46,196 nucleotides of DNA from Bacteroidales bacterium (GTDB taxonomy: Bacteria > Bacteroidota > Bacteroidia > Bacteroidales > UBA3824). The stretch covers positions 1 through 46,196 of the forward strand of contig JAKSUC010000022.1 of assembly GCA_024413595.1 (NCBI GenBank), read 5' to 3'. Made by a program: the position numbers and the translations under genes. A model generated the notes under the pieces. The model worked only from the letters and a program-made list of their open reading frames with translations, was not told the origin of the DNA and searched no databases. Below, in pieces: positions 18,721-27,853 of this stretch (positions are counted from its first letter, which is position 1; the number at the start of each line of letters is the position of its first letter).

Positions 18721-19923
18721 TTAATTCCAAATTGAATAAATAATATATTTTGAATCCTTTTCGGTTAATGTTCTATGATGGGCAACAAAACTTACAAAAA
18801 CACTTGTTTCTTCTGGTAAAATAGAATTACCAGATATACATTTTTTGTCGGAATTTAATACATAGTCTAAACATGAAAAATAGATTTTTATAGTAATTAA
18901 TTCATAAAAATTGTCGGCTACATATTTTATAACTTCATAATCAGTTACATCAATATTTTCTATTTTAGAAACATTGTTGCCACTATTTATCAATTTTTTA
19001 TGAACACGTATATAATCTAATATGTTGTGTGATAATGTATATTTACATTTTTCGAATCCATCATTGGCATAATCTTCCCATATTGCTTTAAAATATGGTA
19101 TAGCAGTTTTTTTACAAAAATCAGTATAACCAAAATATTCTCCACGGTGATAATTTTGAAACATTAGTTCCATATTATCAATATGTTCAGATTTATTTTT
19201 TATACCATTATATACAAACATTCTTTCAGATTGGTATTTATTTACTCTAACAACCGACACAATATTAATAGAAGAAACTTTCCAATCGTTACAAAATCCA
19301 CTTAAAACCCCTATTTCTTCTGGTTGTGATGGAGATTTATATTTTTGATTACGATGAAACAACCAACGTTCAACAGATTTTTCACGGTGGGTTGTTGCTT
19401 TGTTTTGTAATCCAATTATTGACGTATATGTTGAAACAAATTCTATAATAATATAATTAGACTCATTTTCACAACGAACATCATAAATTATAATATTTTC
19501 TATTCTAATATCAGTTTCGATAGTATCACTATTATTATTTAGTTCAAAATCAAAAAAAGGTTGAATATTTTTAATGGCTTTATATCCATAATTTTGGTGA
19601 TATTTAACAAATAGTAATGATGCAAAATCTATAAAACTAATAATAGAAAAATTATTGTCATTGCTTTTTATCTTGTTTAATCCTGTATAAATAGCAATAC
19701 GTTTTAGTTGCGTATTTTGAGGTGTTGGTGATGAAATTATCATGTCAATGTTTTGGTTATATATATTTTTACTTGTTTCCCTCTTAATTAATAAAATTAC
19801 GTATGCAAAAATAGCAACAACAATCAAAAATATTATTTCGCTTGATGTTAATTTTGTTATATTATTTGATGCAAAACAAAATTGAGGAATTGCACAAAAA
19901 AATAATAAAAATATTTTTTTCAT
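18721..19923 (-). CDS. Membrane protein, possibly Tim44-like
   Basis: The product is 400 residues. A signal peptide (MKKIFLLFFCAIPQFCFA) is followed by a membrane segment at about residues 29-46 (IIFLIVVAIFAYVILLIK). The rest is soluble. Segments such as FVSTYTSIIG and KSVERWLFHRNQ, followed by a Cys-containing turn and WKVSSIN, resemble the end of the Tim44-like domain of bacterial membrane proteins, in which the domain is often preceded by a signal and one TM. The region around FGYTDFCKKTAIPYFKAIW may begin a second copy of the same fold. I do not recognise it with certainty and no catalytic motif is seen. It lies 94 bases downstream of leuB and has its own candidate promoter. Confidence 0.6.
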   Translation of the reverse strand: MKKIFLLFFCAIPQFCFASNNITKLTSSEIIFLIVVAIFAYVILLIKRETSKNIYNQNIDMIISSPTPQNTQLKRIAIYTGLNKIKSNDNNFSIISFIDFASLLFVKYHQNYGYKAIKNIQPFFDFELNNNSDTIETDIRIENIIIYDVRCENESNYIIIEFVSTYTSIIGLQNKATTHREKSVERWLFHRNQKYKSPSQPEEIGVLSGFCNDWKVSSINIVSVVRVNKYQSERMFVYNGIKNKSEHIDNMELMFQNYHRGEYFGYTDFCKKTAIPYFKAIWEDYANDGFEKCKYTLSHNILDYIRVHKKLINSGNNVSKIENIDVTDYEVIKYVADNFYELITIKIYFSCLDYVLNSDKKCISGNSILPEETSVFVSFVAHHRTLTEKDSKYIIYSIWN

Positions 19924-19991
19924 AGTTTGTATTGTGGTAAATAATGACTATAAGTGTATTTATAATCATTAATATCAACTTATTTTTTTAT

Positions 19992-20021
19992 CAAAATTAC
20001 TATTTTTTTGAATACATTCAA
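19992..20021 (-). promoter_or_regulatory. Candidate promoter for the Tim44-like gene
   Basis: Minus-strand TTG (20019-20021) and TAATTTTG (19992-19999) are 19 bases apart. The -33 element overlaps the leuB stop, and transcription would start near 19985. Confidence 0.4.
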
Positions 20022-21082
20022 CTATTTAGTATCACATTTTGAATATAATCTCCAACTTCTTGAGTTGTATATGCTTTATCTTGAGCTATATCAATTGTGC
20101 GAATATTATTTTCAAGGGCTTTATTAACTGCTAATTTTATTAAATTGGCTTCTTCTTTCATGTTGAATGCCATTTCTAACAACATTGATGCTGATAATAT
20201 AGCAGCCATTGGATTAGCTATATTTTTTCCTGTTGCTTCGGGATATGAACCATGAATAGGTTCAAATAATGATGTATAAACTCCAATAGATGCACTTGGC
20301 ATTAATCCCATTGAACCTGTTATTACACTTGCTTCATCTGTAAGAATATCACCAAATGTATTTTCGGTTACAATAACGTCAAAATCTCGTGGTGTGGTAA
20401 TTATTCTCATTGATGCATTGTCAACATACATACATTGCATATCAATTTCGGGATAATTTTTACTCATACGAATTGCTGTTTCACGCCATAATCGTGATGT
20501 TGCTAATACATTGGCTTTGTCAACAACTAATAGTTTTTTTCGTCGTTGTTGAGCCATTTCGAATGCAATTTTTAGGATACGTTCTATTTCATATACTGAA
20601 TAAATATTTGTATCAAATGCTGTTTTATTATCTTCAGAACGTCCTTTCATGCCAAAATACATTCCTCCTGTTAATTCGCGAACAACACAAAAATCAGACT
20701 TTTCTACAATTTCCTTTTTAATTGGTGATTTATCAATTAATGATAAAAAAGTATAAATTGGACGTATGTTGGCATACAATTGCAATTCTTTTCTAATTTT
20801 TAATAAACCTTGTTCTGGACGAATTTTAGCATTAGGATCCTTGTCAAATTTCGGGTCGCCAAAAGCACCAAAAAGTACAGCATCTGAATCTTTACAAATG
20901 TCAATTGTGGTTTGAGGCATTGGGTCTCCAAATTGATATATTGCTGTAGCTCCACCTATTACTGGTATAAATTTAAAGGTATGATTAAATACTTTTTCTA
21001 CAGCTGTTAGAATTTTTTTAGCTTCGGCAATAACTTCAGGTCCAATTCCATCGCCAGGTAATATTGCTATTTGTTTATTCAT
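20018..21082 (-). CDS. leuB: 3-isopropylmalate dehydrogenase
   Basis: The product is 354 residues, typical of LeuB, which oxidatively decarboxylates 3-isopropylmalate with NAD+ in leucine synthesis. It begins IAILPGDGIGPEVIAEA and has the substrate-binding RKELQLYANIRP, VRELTGGMYFG with catalytic Tyr, the Lys-containing VVDKANVLATSRLW, and the metal-site FGDILTDEASVITGS. NAD preference is suggested by FEPIHGSYPEATGKNIANP. It begins 2 bases after the leuD stop, so leuCDB is one transcription unit. leuA is not in the window. Confidence 0.96.
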   Translation of the reverse strand: MNKQIAILPGDGIGPEVIAEAKKILTAVEKVFNHTFKFIPVIGGATAIYQFGDPMPQTTIDICKDSDAVLFGAFGDPKFDKDPNAKIRPEQGLLKIRKELQLYANIRPIYTFLSLIDKSPIKKEIVEKSDFCVVRELTGGMYFGMKGRSEDNKTAFDTNIYSVYEIERILKIAFEMAQQRRKKLLVVDKANVLATSRLWRETAIRMSKNYPEIDMQCMYVDNASMRIITTPRDFDVIVTENTFGDILTDEASVITGSMGLMPSASIGVYTSLFEPIHGSYPEATGKNIANPMAAILSASMLLEMAFNMKEEANLIKLAVNKALENNIRTIDIAQDKAYTTQEVGDYIQNVILNS

Positions 21083-21084
21083 GA

Positions 21085-21666
21085 TTATAGGTATTTTTGA
21101 TTACGAGTAGTTTCATATTTTATTATATCATCTTTCATGCTTAATAGCCAAGATGTATTGTCAAATCCATTGATTAAACATTCTTTTCTAAATTGTTCTA
21201 TATCAAAATTATAAATAGTATTAGTTTCATAGTTTTTGATATATTGACTTTCAATGTTGACTTCAAACATAGAATCTTTATTTTTGACAGCAGTTTCTGC
21301 AAGTTCGTCAACACATTTTTGAGAAACTATCAACGGACAAAGTCCATTGTTATAAGCATTGTTTTTAAAAATATCGGCAAATCCTGTAGCAATAATAACT
21401 CTAAAACCATAATCATAAAGTGCCCAAACTGCATGTTCGCGACTTGAACCACATCCAAAATTATTACCAGCAATCAAAATTTTACGATTTCCTGTATATT
21501 GATTTATACAGAAATTTGGATTTGTTCTTAAATCACAAAACAATTTATCGCCAAAATCTCCTCTGTTTACCGCTTTTAAAAAACGTGCTGGTATAATTTT
21601 GTCTGTGTCGATATTGTCAGACTTAAAAACAACAGCTTTTGAAATTGTTATATTGTTTTTTTCCAT
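21085..21666 (-). CDS. leuD: 3-isopropylmalate dehydratase small subunit
   Basis: The product is 193 residues, the size of the bacterial small subunit. LeuD provides the swivelling domain that completes the LeuC active site for isomerising 2- to 3-isopropylmalate. The motifs DNIDTDKIIPARFLK near the start and AGNNFGCGSSREHAVWAL (the GSSREHA substrate loop) identify it. It starts 18 bases after the leuC stop. Confidence 0.96.
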   Translation of the reverse strand: MEKNNITISKAVVFKSDNIDTDKIIPARFLKAVNRGDFGDKLFCDLRTNPNFCINQYTGNRKILIAGNNFGCGSSREHAVWALYDYGFRVIIATGFADIFKNNAYNNGLCPLIVSQKCVDELAETAVKNKDSMFEVNIESQYIKNYETNTIYNFDIEQFRKECLINGFDNTSWLLSMKDDIIKYETTRNQKYL

Positions 21667-21684
21667 AATAAATTCATTAAAATA

Positions 21685-23055
21685 TTAATACACCACTTTA
21701 CCAGCAATTGCACAAGCCGTAGCTGTATAAACACTTGCAAGTAAAGTTCTTGAACCAGAACCTTGTCGACCTTCAAAATTTCTGTTAGAGGTTGACACAC
21801 AATATTTTCCTTCTGGAATTTTGTCGGCATTCATTCCTAAACATGCAGAACAGCCAGGCAATCGCATTTCAGCTCCAGAATCTTTAAATATTTTGTCAAG
21901 ACCTTCGTTTTTAATCTGTTTTAAAACACTAAACGAACCTGGTACTATCCAGACTGTTACGTTTTCTGCAATTTTTTTCCCTTTTAATATTTGAGCGCAA
22001 ATTCTAAAATCCTCTATTCGTCCATTTGTACAACTTCCTATAAAAACATAATCTATCTTTTTGCCAATCAAAGTTTCACCTGCCTTAAAATTCATATATC
22101 TTAAGGCGCGAACAAATTTTTTATCATCAGTTTTATCTGGAATTTGCTCAGTAATAGGAATTCCCATACCTGGATTTGTTCCGAAAGTTATCATCGGAAT
22201 AATTTCAGACGCATTAATTTTTATTGTTTTGTCAAATTTTGCATCTTTATCAGTATAAAGTGTTTTCCAATAAGATAATGCATCTTCAAAATCTTTATCT
22301 TTAGGTGAAAGAGGTGTATTTTTAACATATTCAAAAGTTTTAATATCAGGAGCAATTATTCCTCCACGCGCACCCATTTCAATACTCATATTACAAAGTG
22401 TCATACGTGCCTCTATCGACATTTCTGAAATTACAGGACCTGAAAATTCGATAAAATGTTTTGTTCCAAAGTCAGTTCCATATTTAGCTAAAATGTAAAG
22501 AGCAAGGTCTTTAGAAGTAACACCGTCTTTAAGTTTTCCTTCAACAATAATATTCATTTGCAAAGGTTTGTATTGAAGTAAACATTGCGAAGCGGTAACA
22601 TTTTCTACTTCAGAAGTTCCAATGCCAAAAGCAATACAGCCTAAAGCTCCATGAGTTGAAGTATGACTATCACCACAAACAATTGTCATTCCTGGACGAG
22701 TTAATCCTAATTCAGGACCTATAACATGAACAATTCCATTATATTCGTGTTCAAGATTATAAAAATCGATATTAAAATCTTTACAATTTTTTTCAAGTGT
22801 AGACAATTGTTTTTCAGACAAAGGATCATCAACAGGACGTTTCCGGTTGTGAGTAGGAACATTATGATCACAAACTGCTGTTATTCTGTTGGGCATCAAA
22901 ACTTTTATATTTCTATTTCGTAACGTCTCAAATGCCGTTGGAGATGTTACTTCATGAATATATTCTCGGTCTATAAATATTATTTCAGGACCATTCTCAA
23001 TAGTTTTGACAATATGATTGTCCCATATTTTGTCAAAAAGTGTTTTACATTTCAT
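21685..23055 (-). CDS. leuC: 3-isopropylmalate dehydratase large subunit
   Basis: The product is 456 residues, an aconitase-family [4Fe-4S] enzyme. The cluster ligands are visible as Cys342 (FIGSCTNGR), Cys402 and Cys405 (LPGCSACLGMN). CGDSHTSTHGALG and the N-terminal DREYIHEVTSP are also family-typical. It is the first gene of leuCDB. Upstream is an unusually good Shine-Dalgarno sequence for this phylum (AAGGGGG six bases before the ATG) and a promoter whose start would leave a leader of about 30 bases, too short for a classical leucine attenuator. Confidence 0.96.
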   Translation of the reverse strand: MKCKTLFDKIWDNHIVKTIENGPEIIFIDREYIHEVTSPTAFETLRNRNIKVLMPNRITAVCDHNVPTHNRKRPVDDPLSEKQLSTLEKNCKDFNIDFYNLEHEYNGIVHVIGPELGLTRPGMTIVCGDSHTSTHGALGCIAFGIGTSEVENVTASQCLLQYKPLQMNIIVEGKLKDGVTSKDLALYILAKYGTDFGTKHFIEFSGPVISEMSIEARMTLCNMSIEMGARGGIIAPDIKTFEYVKNTPLSPKDKDFEDALSYWKTLYTDKDAKFDKTIKINASEIIPMITFGTNPGMGIPITEQIPDKTDDKKFVRALRYMNFKAGETLIGKKIDYVFIGSCTNGRIEDFRICAQILKGKKIAENVTVWIVPGSFSVLKQIKNEGLDKIFKDSGAEMRLPGCSACLGMNADKIPEGKYCVSTSNRNFEGRQGSGSRTLLASVYTATACAIAGKVVY

Positions 23056-23090
23056 GATTTTCCCCCTTTTTGATTATTATGATAACTATT

Positions 23091-23119
23091 CAAATATACG
23101 GAATTTTATAATGTATCAA
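23091..23119 (-). promoter_or_regulatory. Promoter of leuCDB (-33 TTG, -7 TATATTTG)
   Basis: Minus-strand TTG (23117-23119) and TATATTTG (23091-23098) are 18 bases apart. The -7 box is 35 bases before the leuC ATG. No leucine-rich leader peptide lies between. Confidence 0.55.
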
Positions 23120-23236
23120 TTAAGAAGAAACTTTATTTTTTTGAAAAATAATTTGATGTTGTTATGTTTTAACAACGTTTATTTCACCGTATTAAAAACG
23201 CAAACTTACTGTATTTTTTTACTTTTTACTCGGCAC

Positions 23237-23244
23237 TATTTTTG
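23237..23244 (+). promoter_or_regulatory. Putative -7 box (TATTTTTG) for the GH78 gene
   Basis: TATTTTTG fits the -7 consensus 27 bases before the ATG at 23272. The -33 position holds only A/T tracts. Confidence 0.35.
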
Positions 23245-23271
23245 CTTTTAATCAGCAAATTATAATTTATT

Positions 23272-25503
23272 ATGAAAAAATATTTAGTAATTATCTTTTT
23301 TTTATTATTATCATATAATATTTATTCACAAAGCAATAAAGAATTTTATGTATGTCATTTAACTACAGACATGATAGAACATACAAATGTTATTTTTCAA
23401 AATGGAGTATTATCAAACAAAACAATATACGAATATAATATCGAAGATATAAACAATCAAATTGCCGAAATTCATAGTGCGCATCCTCATTTTGGATGGC
23501 AAATTGTTAGCAAAAATAAAGATTGTTATCAAACAAAATATAGAATTTTAGTTGCTTCGTCGGTTTCGCTTCTTCAAGAAGGTGTTGCAGATTTATGGGA
23601 TAGTGGAATTGTAGAAGATAATAATTCTGTAAATGTGGTTTATAATGGTAAAGAATTAACCCCTGAAACTTTGTACTTTTGGAAAGTGAAAATTTATGAC
23701 AATAAAAACAATTGTACAAAATATTCATCACCAAAAGGTTTTATAACATCGTGTGATATTGACGAAACAACTTCGATGTTGCCTCTTCAAAAAACAGAAC
23801 AAATTCCTAATAAAATTACCCATCTTAATCATTCTATATTATTAGATTTTGGTAAAGATGCTTTTTCTCAACTTAAAATTCATTTTAATTCTTTACCTTC
23901 CAACAAAAATGTTACAATTCATTTGGGTGAAGTATCTGATAGTACAGGAGTTTGTAAAAATCCTGGAGGTTCTCGTCGTTATGCTAAATACACAATTCAA
24001 GTAGACTCATTAAAAGATTTTTTTGAAATTAATTTTCGAAAAGATAAAATTAATACAAATCCAAATTATAATGAATCTGGAGTTTCACCTATCATTATGC
24101 CAAATTATATAGGTGAAGTTTATCCATTTAGATATTGTCAAATAGAAGGTTATAATGGAGGATTAACTTATAATGATGTAATAAAAACAAACATAAATTA
24201 TCCTTTTAATGAATACGCTTCAGATTTTAATTGTTCTGACACAATATTAAATCAGATTTGGGATTTGTGTAAACATTCAATGAAAGCAACTTCGTTTTGT
24301 GGAATGTTTGTGGATGGCGACCGTGAACGTATTCCTTATGAGGCTGACGCAATGATTAATCAACTTAGCTATTTTGTGGTTAACAACAATTATTCTATTT
24401 CGCGTGCAACGCTTGAACATTTGATTTTTAATCCAACATGGCCTACTGAATGGATTTTGCAAACTTTGATTATTGCATGGAACGATTATTTATATTCTGG
24501 TAATGATAAACTTATTAAACAATATTATTCCGAACTTAAAAATAAAACTTTAATGTTTTTAAGAAACAATAATGATGGTTTGTTATACACTGGTAATAAA
24601 ATTACAAATTTTGAAGATTTAAACAAAGTAAATTTTAAAGGCAAAGAAATTCGTGATATTGTTGATTGGCCAATGTGTTCTACAAAAGATAACGGCGTAT
24701 ATCCTAATGGTGAAGATGATTATTACGATAGATGTGAATGCAAAACTGTTGTTAATGCGTTTCATTATCAAGCTATGATTTTGTTAGCTAAAATTGCGCA
24801 AGCAATTGGTAATAATTATGATGCAGACATTTTTAACAATATGGCTTTAACAACAAAAAAATCTATTAATAGTTTAATGATTGATAGTTTAGGCGTTTAT
24901 GTTGATGGATTAAATAGCAATCATAAATCATTACATGCTAATATGTTTCCTCTTGCATTTAATATGGTTGATAGTGTAAATATCGACTCTGTAACAAATT
25001 TTATAGAATCAAAAGGAATGGTTTGTAGTGTTTATGGAGCACAATTTTTACTTGACGCACTTTTTGATAATAACAAACAAGAATATGCCTTTTCGCTATT
25101 AACCGACACAACAAATCGTAGTTGGTATAATATGATAAAAACTGGAAGCACAATTACAACCGAAGCTTGGGACAATATTTATAAACCAAATCAAGATTGG
25201 AATCATGCTTGGGGGGCAGCTGCTGGCAATATTATTGCACGAAAAGTTATGGGAATTGAACCTTTATCTCCAGGTTTTAAAGATATTAAAATTGCTCCAT
25301 ATTTTGGAAATATGACATACGCGTCTATTAAATATCCTACGCCTAGAGGTAATATTGTTCTTGAATATGAAAACAAAGGAAACAAATTAATATATAAAGT
25401 TTCAATTCCTCCAAACTCTAATGCACAAATTAATATTCCTGGAATCAAAGAAACTATTTTTATGGGAAGTGGAAAGAAAGAATTTAAAGTGAGTAACAAG
25501 TAG
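23272..25503 (+). CDS. Secreted GH78 alpha-L-rhamnosidase
   Basis: The product is 743 residues with a signal peptide (VIIFFLLLSYNIYSQ). The N-terminal ~150 residues are the beta-sandwich typical of family 78 (HPHFGWQIVS, TKYRILVASS, ADLWDSGIVE, LYFWKVKIYD). The catalytic (alpha/alpha)6 barrel contains FVDGDRERIPYEADAMINQ (residues 346-364, Glu357 the likely general acid) and TITTEAWD with Glu631 the likely base. The C-terminus (MGIEPLSPGFKDIKIAPYFG, then a jelly-roll) is the usual closing domain. It should remove terminal L-rhamnose from plant or microbial glycans in the periplasm or outside. It stands alone, without susC/susD-like neighbours. Confidence 0.88.
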   Translation: MKKYLVIIFFLLLSYNIYSQSNKEFYVCHLTTDMIEHTNVIFQNGVLSNKTIYEYNIEDINNQIAEIHSAHPHFGWQIVSKNKDCYQTKYRILVASSVSLLQEGVADLWDSGIVEDNNSVNVVYNGKELTPETLYFWKVKIYDNKNNCTKYSSPKGFITSCDIDETTSMLPLQKTEQIPNKITHLNHSILLDFGKDAFSQLKIHFNSLPSNKNVTIHLGEVSDSTGVCKNPGGSRRYAKYTIQVDSLKDFFEINFRKDKINTNPNYNESGVSPIIMPNYIGEVYPFRYCQIEGYNGGLTYNDVIKTNINYPFNEYASDFNCSDTILNQIWDLCKHSMKATSFCGMFVDGDRERIPYEADAMINQLSYFVVNNNYSISRATLEHLIFNPTWPTEWILQTLIIAWNDYLYSGNDKLIKQYYSELKNKTLMFLRNNNDGLLYTGNKITNFEDLNKVNFKGKEIRDIVDWPMCSTKDNGVYPNGEDDYYDRCECKTVVNAFHYQAMILLAKIAQAIGNNYDADIFNNMALTTKKSINSLMIDSLGVYVDGLNSNHKSLHANMFPLAFNMVDSVNIDSVTNFIESKGMVCSVYGAQFLLDALFDNNKQEYAFSLLTDTTNRSWYNMIKTGSTITTEAWDNIYKPNQDWNHAWGAAAGNIIARKVMGIEPLSPGFKDIKIAPYFGNMTYASIKYPTPRGNIVLEYENKGNKLIYKVSIPPNSNAQINIPGIKETIFMGSGKKEFKVSNK

Positions 25504-25583
25504 TATGTAATATATGTACATCAACAACTCATTATTCTATCTTGTTTATTTAACGAATGTAACTTTTTAAATTTAATAGCTTT

Positions 25584-26276
25584 ATGAAAAAAACAGTATT
25601 TACATTAATTTTAGCATTATCTGCATTTGTAGGTGTTAATGCACAATCTAGTATTTATTCAAAAACAGACAAATTAGTTTTTGATGACTTAACAAGTGAT
25701 CCAACATCTAAAATTCCACAATCTTATGATAAAGTTACTGCAGAAGGAGACCTTAATAAAGATGGAATTAAAGATTTTATTGTAATTGCGTATCCAACAG
25801 ATGAAACCAACATTGAAGATCCTAGTGAAGAAGGTTTCCCTATCGACAACAATCAACCTACAATGGCAATTTATTTTGGAACAGATAATAACCAATACAA
25901 AAAGTTTAAAGAATATCCAAAATCTATAGCGCCAAAAGGTTATGGACTTAGTTGTAATTTATCAATTACAGAAAAAGGCTTAATCAGATTTGAATTTTTA
26001 CAATTTAAATACAAAGCAGCCGATGAATATGGAACTAATGTTTATCTATTTAGATATCAAAACAATGATTTCTTTATGATTGGCAAAACAGAATATAAGT
26101 ATTGGGATCCGTGGACATGGTCGCAAGAAAGTTCTACTGTTTCTTACAATTTTTTAACTGGAAAAATGAGTACATCTACTACTGATGAAGAAACAGGCAA
26201 AAAAGAAACTAAATGGGATACTTGTTCTAAAGATTTAATAGAATTATCTAAATATGTCTTAAATTTAGGTAATTAG
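25584..26276 (+). CDS. Secreted hypothetical protein with a calcium-type DxNxDG loop
   Basis: The product is 230 residues. The signal peptide ends near GVNAQ. The mature part has GDLNKDGIKDFIVIAYP, a loop of Asp and Asn residues as found in dockerin/FG-GAP/VCBS-type calcium sites, followed by beta-rich sequence ending around IELSKYVLNLGN. No enzyme motif is visible. It lies 80 bases after the GH78 gene on the same strand and ends at a strong bidirectional terminator. The function is unknown. Confidence 0.7.
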   Translation: MKKTVFTLILALSAFVGVNAQSSIYSKTDKLVFDDLTSDPTSKIPQSYDKVTAEGDLNKDGIKDFIVIAYPTDETNIEDPSEEGFPIDNNQPTMAIYFGTDNNQYKKFKEYPKSIAPKGYGLSCNLSITEKGLIRFEFLQFKYKAADEYGTNVYLFRYQNNDFFMIGKTEYKYWDPWTWSQESSTVSYNFLTGKMSTSTTDEETGKKETKWDTCSKDLIELSKYVLNLGN

Positions 26277-26298
26277 AATAAAAATTACAATACAAAAA

Positions 26299-26335
26299 AC
26301 CGAGTATATTCAAAATAAATATACTCGGTTTTTGT
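26299..26335. terminator. Bidirectional terminator between convergent genes
   Basis: A perfect 12-base-pair stem ACCGAGTATATT/AATATACTCGGT (26299-26310, 26318-26329) has A tracts on the left and T tracts on the right. It can serve both the gene ending at 26276 and the lipoprotein gene ending at 26354. Confidence 0.85.
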
Positions 26336-26353
26336 TTTAAATTAATACTTATA

Positions 26354-26767
26354 TTAATTTGCTTTATAAGTTATAATATCGCCATCCGAACCTTTAATCA
26401 CTAATTTATCTTCAGAAGAAGAAATAATAAAACTTGTATATTCTTCTCCGAAATATTCTTCAATAATTTTATCTCCTTTGATTTTATATTTAGTTTGTTC
26501 TGCTTCACCAAGATTATTTGGATCATTAGAATCGTATGTATAATAAATTCCATTTTCAAATTTTATACAAAGACAATCTTCTAATGTGCATTCTTCTCCA
26601 CAATTGCAAACAATATCTGTTGGCACCCAAAGAATATTTTCAATTAGATTTGAAGAATTTGAATTTGGTTCATTATCATCATCGTCTTCACTACATGATG
26701 TAATCATAAAACTAAATGATAAAATCATTAATAGGCTTAATAACCAAGCTAAATTTTTAATTTTCAT
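26354..26767 (-). CDS. Surface-type lipoprotein, unknown function
   Basis: The product is 137 residues. The signal peptide ends in a lipobox (MITSC), and the mature N-terminus CSEDDDDNEPN is an acidic patch of the type that directs Bacteroidota lipoproteins to the outer surface. The remainder has a cysteine-rich stretch (VCNCGEECTLEDCLC) and a beta-rich C-terminus (YKIKGDKIIEEYFG, DKLVIKGSDGDIITY) resembling lipocalin-like small lipoproteins. The six clustered cysteines could bind metal or form disulfides. I do not recognise the family. Confidence 0.7.
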   Translation of the reverse strand: MKIKNLAWLLSLLMILSFSFMITSCSEDDDDNEPNSNSSNLIENILWVPTDIVCNCGEECTLEDCLCIKFENGIYYTYDSNDPNNLGEAEQTKYKIKGDKIIEEYFGEEYTSFIISSSEDKLVIKGSDGDIITYKAN

Positions 26768-26830
26768 TTTTATTAATTTTAAAAGTTCTTGTATAGTTTA
26801 ACGAGTAACAATGAAATGAGTTGTAAAAAC

Positions 26831-27655
26831 TTATAATTGTTTTTGACATTTGTCACAAAAATATACAGTTCCACCCATATATTGAGTCTTTTTAATTGTA
26901 TTACCGCATATTAAACAAGGTTTTCCTAATGTATTTTTACAAAGTTTAGAAATATAACCACCTGGATTTCCAAAAATATCACATTCAGAATTTCTTCCAC
27001 CTTTTTCGCACATCGATTTTATTGTTAACATTATAGCATTATAAAGTTTATGAAAATCATCTTCTGTAGCATTACTCATTTTAAATCTTGGGTCAATGCC
27101 TGCTTCTAAAAGTATATCTTGCAAAACTCCATTACCAAGTCCTGGTATTCGTTGTTCTGTGGCAAGAAAACCTTTAACACTCATTACACATTTTGAATCG
27201 TAAAGCGAACGAAAATAATCATAAGTAAAACCTTCGGATAATGGATTTAATTTTGTAGACGACGATAGATAATATTCTTCATCACATTTTCCAAGAGGAC
27301 TAACAATTATAAATCCATACATACGAATAGAGCAAAAAAGTGCTGTATTATCATCAAAAATGAGTGCAAATTGATGTTTTTTTGGTAATTTATCTGCATT
27401 TGTATAGTAACGTGGCGTAGTGCCATCAGAAAAAACAATCTGACTATCAATAGTGTCTATTTCAAGCATACCTCCTTTAAAAACTGCACCTGTAATTGTT
27501 TGATTTATGAGCATATCAGGATATTTTGAAATGTCGTTTTTAAAAAAAGCGAATTTATGCGGAGTTTGCAAAATAATAACTTCGATAATTGTTTTTCCTT
27601 TTAATTCTTTAGTAATTTGTTTTGCGAGAGAATAACTCTCTGGTAATTCCATCAT
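26831..27655 (-). CDS. Fpg/Nei-family DNA glycosylase-like protein lacking Pro2
   Basis: The product is 274 residues; two consecutive ATG codons open it (MMELPES), so the exact start is uncertain by one codon. It matches the Fpg/Nei fold throughout: N-terminal ELPES, the H2TH region (ATEQRIPGLGNGVLQDILLE, with GLGNG in place of the usual G(I/V)GN), and a C-terminal zinc finger C-x2-C...C-x2-C (CLICGNTIKKTQ, then CDKC). Canonical enzymes begin M-P-E-L-P-E, and the Pro exposed after Met removal is the Schiff-base nucleophile. Here that Pro is absent with either start, although Glu and the following LPE are kept. Base-excision activity by the standard mechanism is doubtful. It has its own promoter and may still bind damaged DNA. 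Confidence 0.82.
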   Translation of the reverse strand: MMELPESYSLAKQITKELKGKTIIEVIILQTPHKFAFFKNDISKYPDMLINQTITGAVFKGGMLEIDTIDSQIVFSDGTTPRYYTNADKLPKKHQFALIFDDNTALFCSIRMYGFIIVSPLGKCDEEYYLSSSTKLNPLSEGFTYDYFRSLYDSKCVMSVKGFLATEQRIPGLGNGVLQDILLEAGIDPRFKMSNATEDDFHKLYNAIMLTIKSMCEKGGRNSECDIFGNPGGYISKLCKNTLGKPCLICGNTIKKTQYMGGTVYFCDKCQKQL

Positions 27656-27679
27656 AATTCATATATATTAGATTATATG

Positions 27680-27708
27680 CAAAAATAAAAAAAACGTGTA
27701 TACTCAAA
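27680..27708 (-). promoter_or_regulatory. Promoter of the Fpg/Nei-like gene
   Basis: Minus-strand TTTG (27705-27708) and TATTTTTG (27680-27687) are 17 bases apart. The -7 box is 24 bases before the first ATG. Confidence 0.45.
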
Positions 27709-27764
27709 CACTTAAATTATTACAAATATTTATAGAGTTTAAGATGTATTTAGCCTGATTTTAT

Positions 27765-27800
27765 AAAAAATAAAAAAGCCACGCATCACTGCGTGACTTT
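27765..27800 (-). terminator. Terminator of the ECF sigma gene
   Basis: On the minus strand, AAAGTCACGCA / TGCGTGGCTTT form an 11-base-pair stem with one A-C mismatch (27790-27800 with 27775-27785), loop GTGA, followed by a T-rich tract. It is 54 bases past the sigma stop. Confidence 0.75.
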
Positions 27801-27853
27801 AAACCCTCAAAAAATTAACAAAAATAAATCTCAAATTATTACATTAACAAAAA

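Noticed and set aside
20000..23055. Programmed link between leuCDB and the GH78 gene through a shared divergent promoter region.
   Set aside because: Both genes have independent -7 boxes over 140 bases apart and no common operator-like palindrome is visible.
23056..23271. Leucine attenuator or T-box upstream of leuC.
   Set aside because: The predicted transcription start is about 30 bases from the ATG and no Leu-codon run or T-box sequence is seen.
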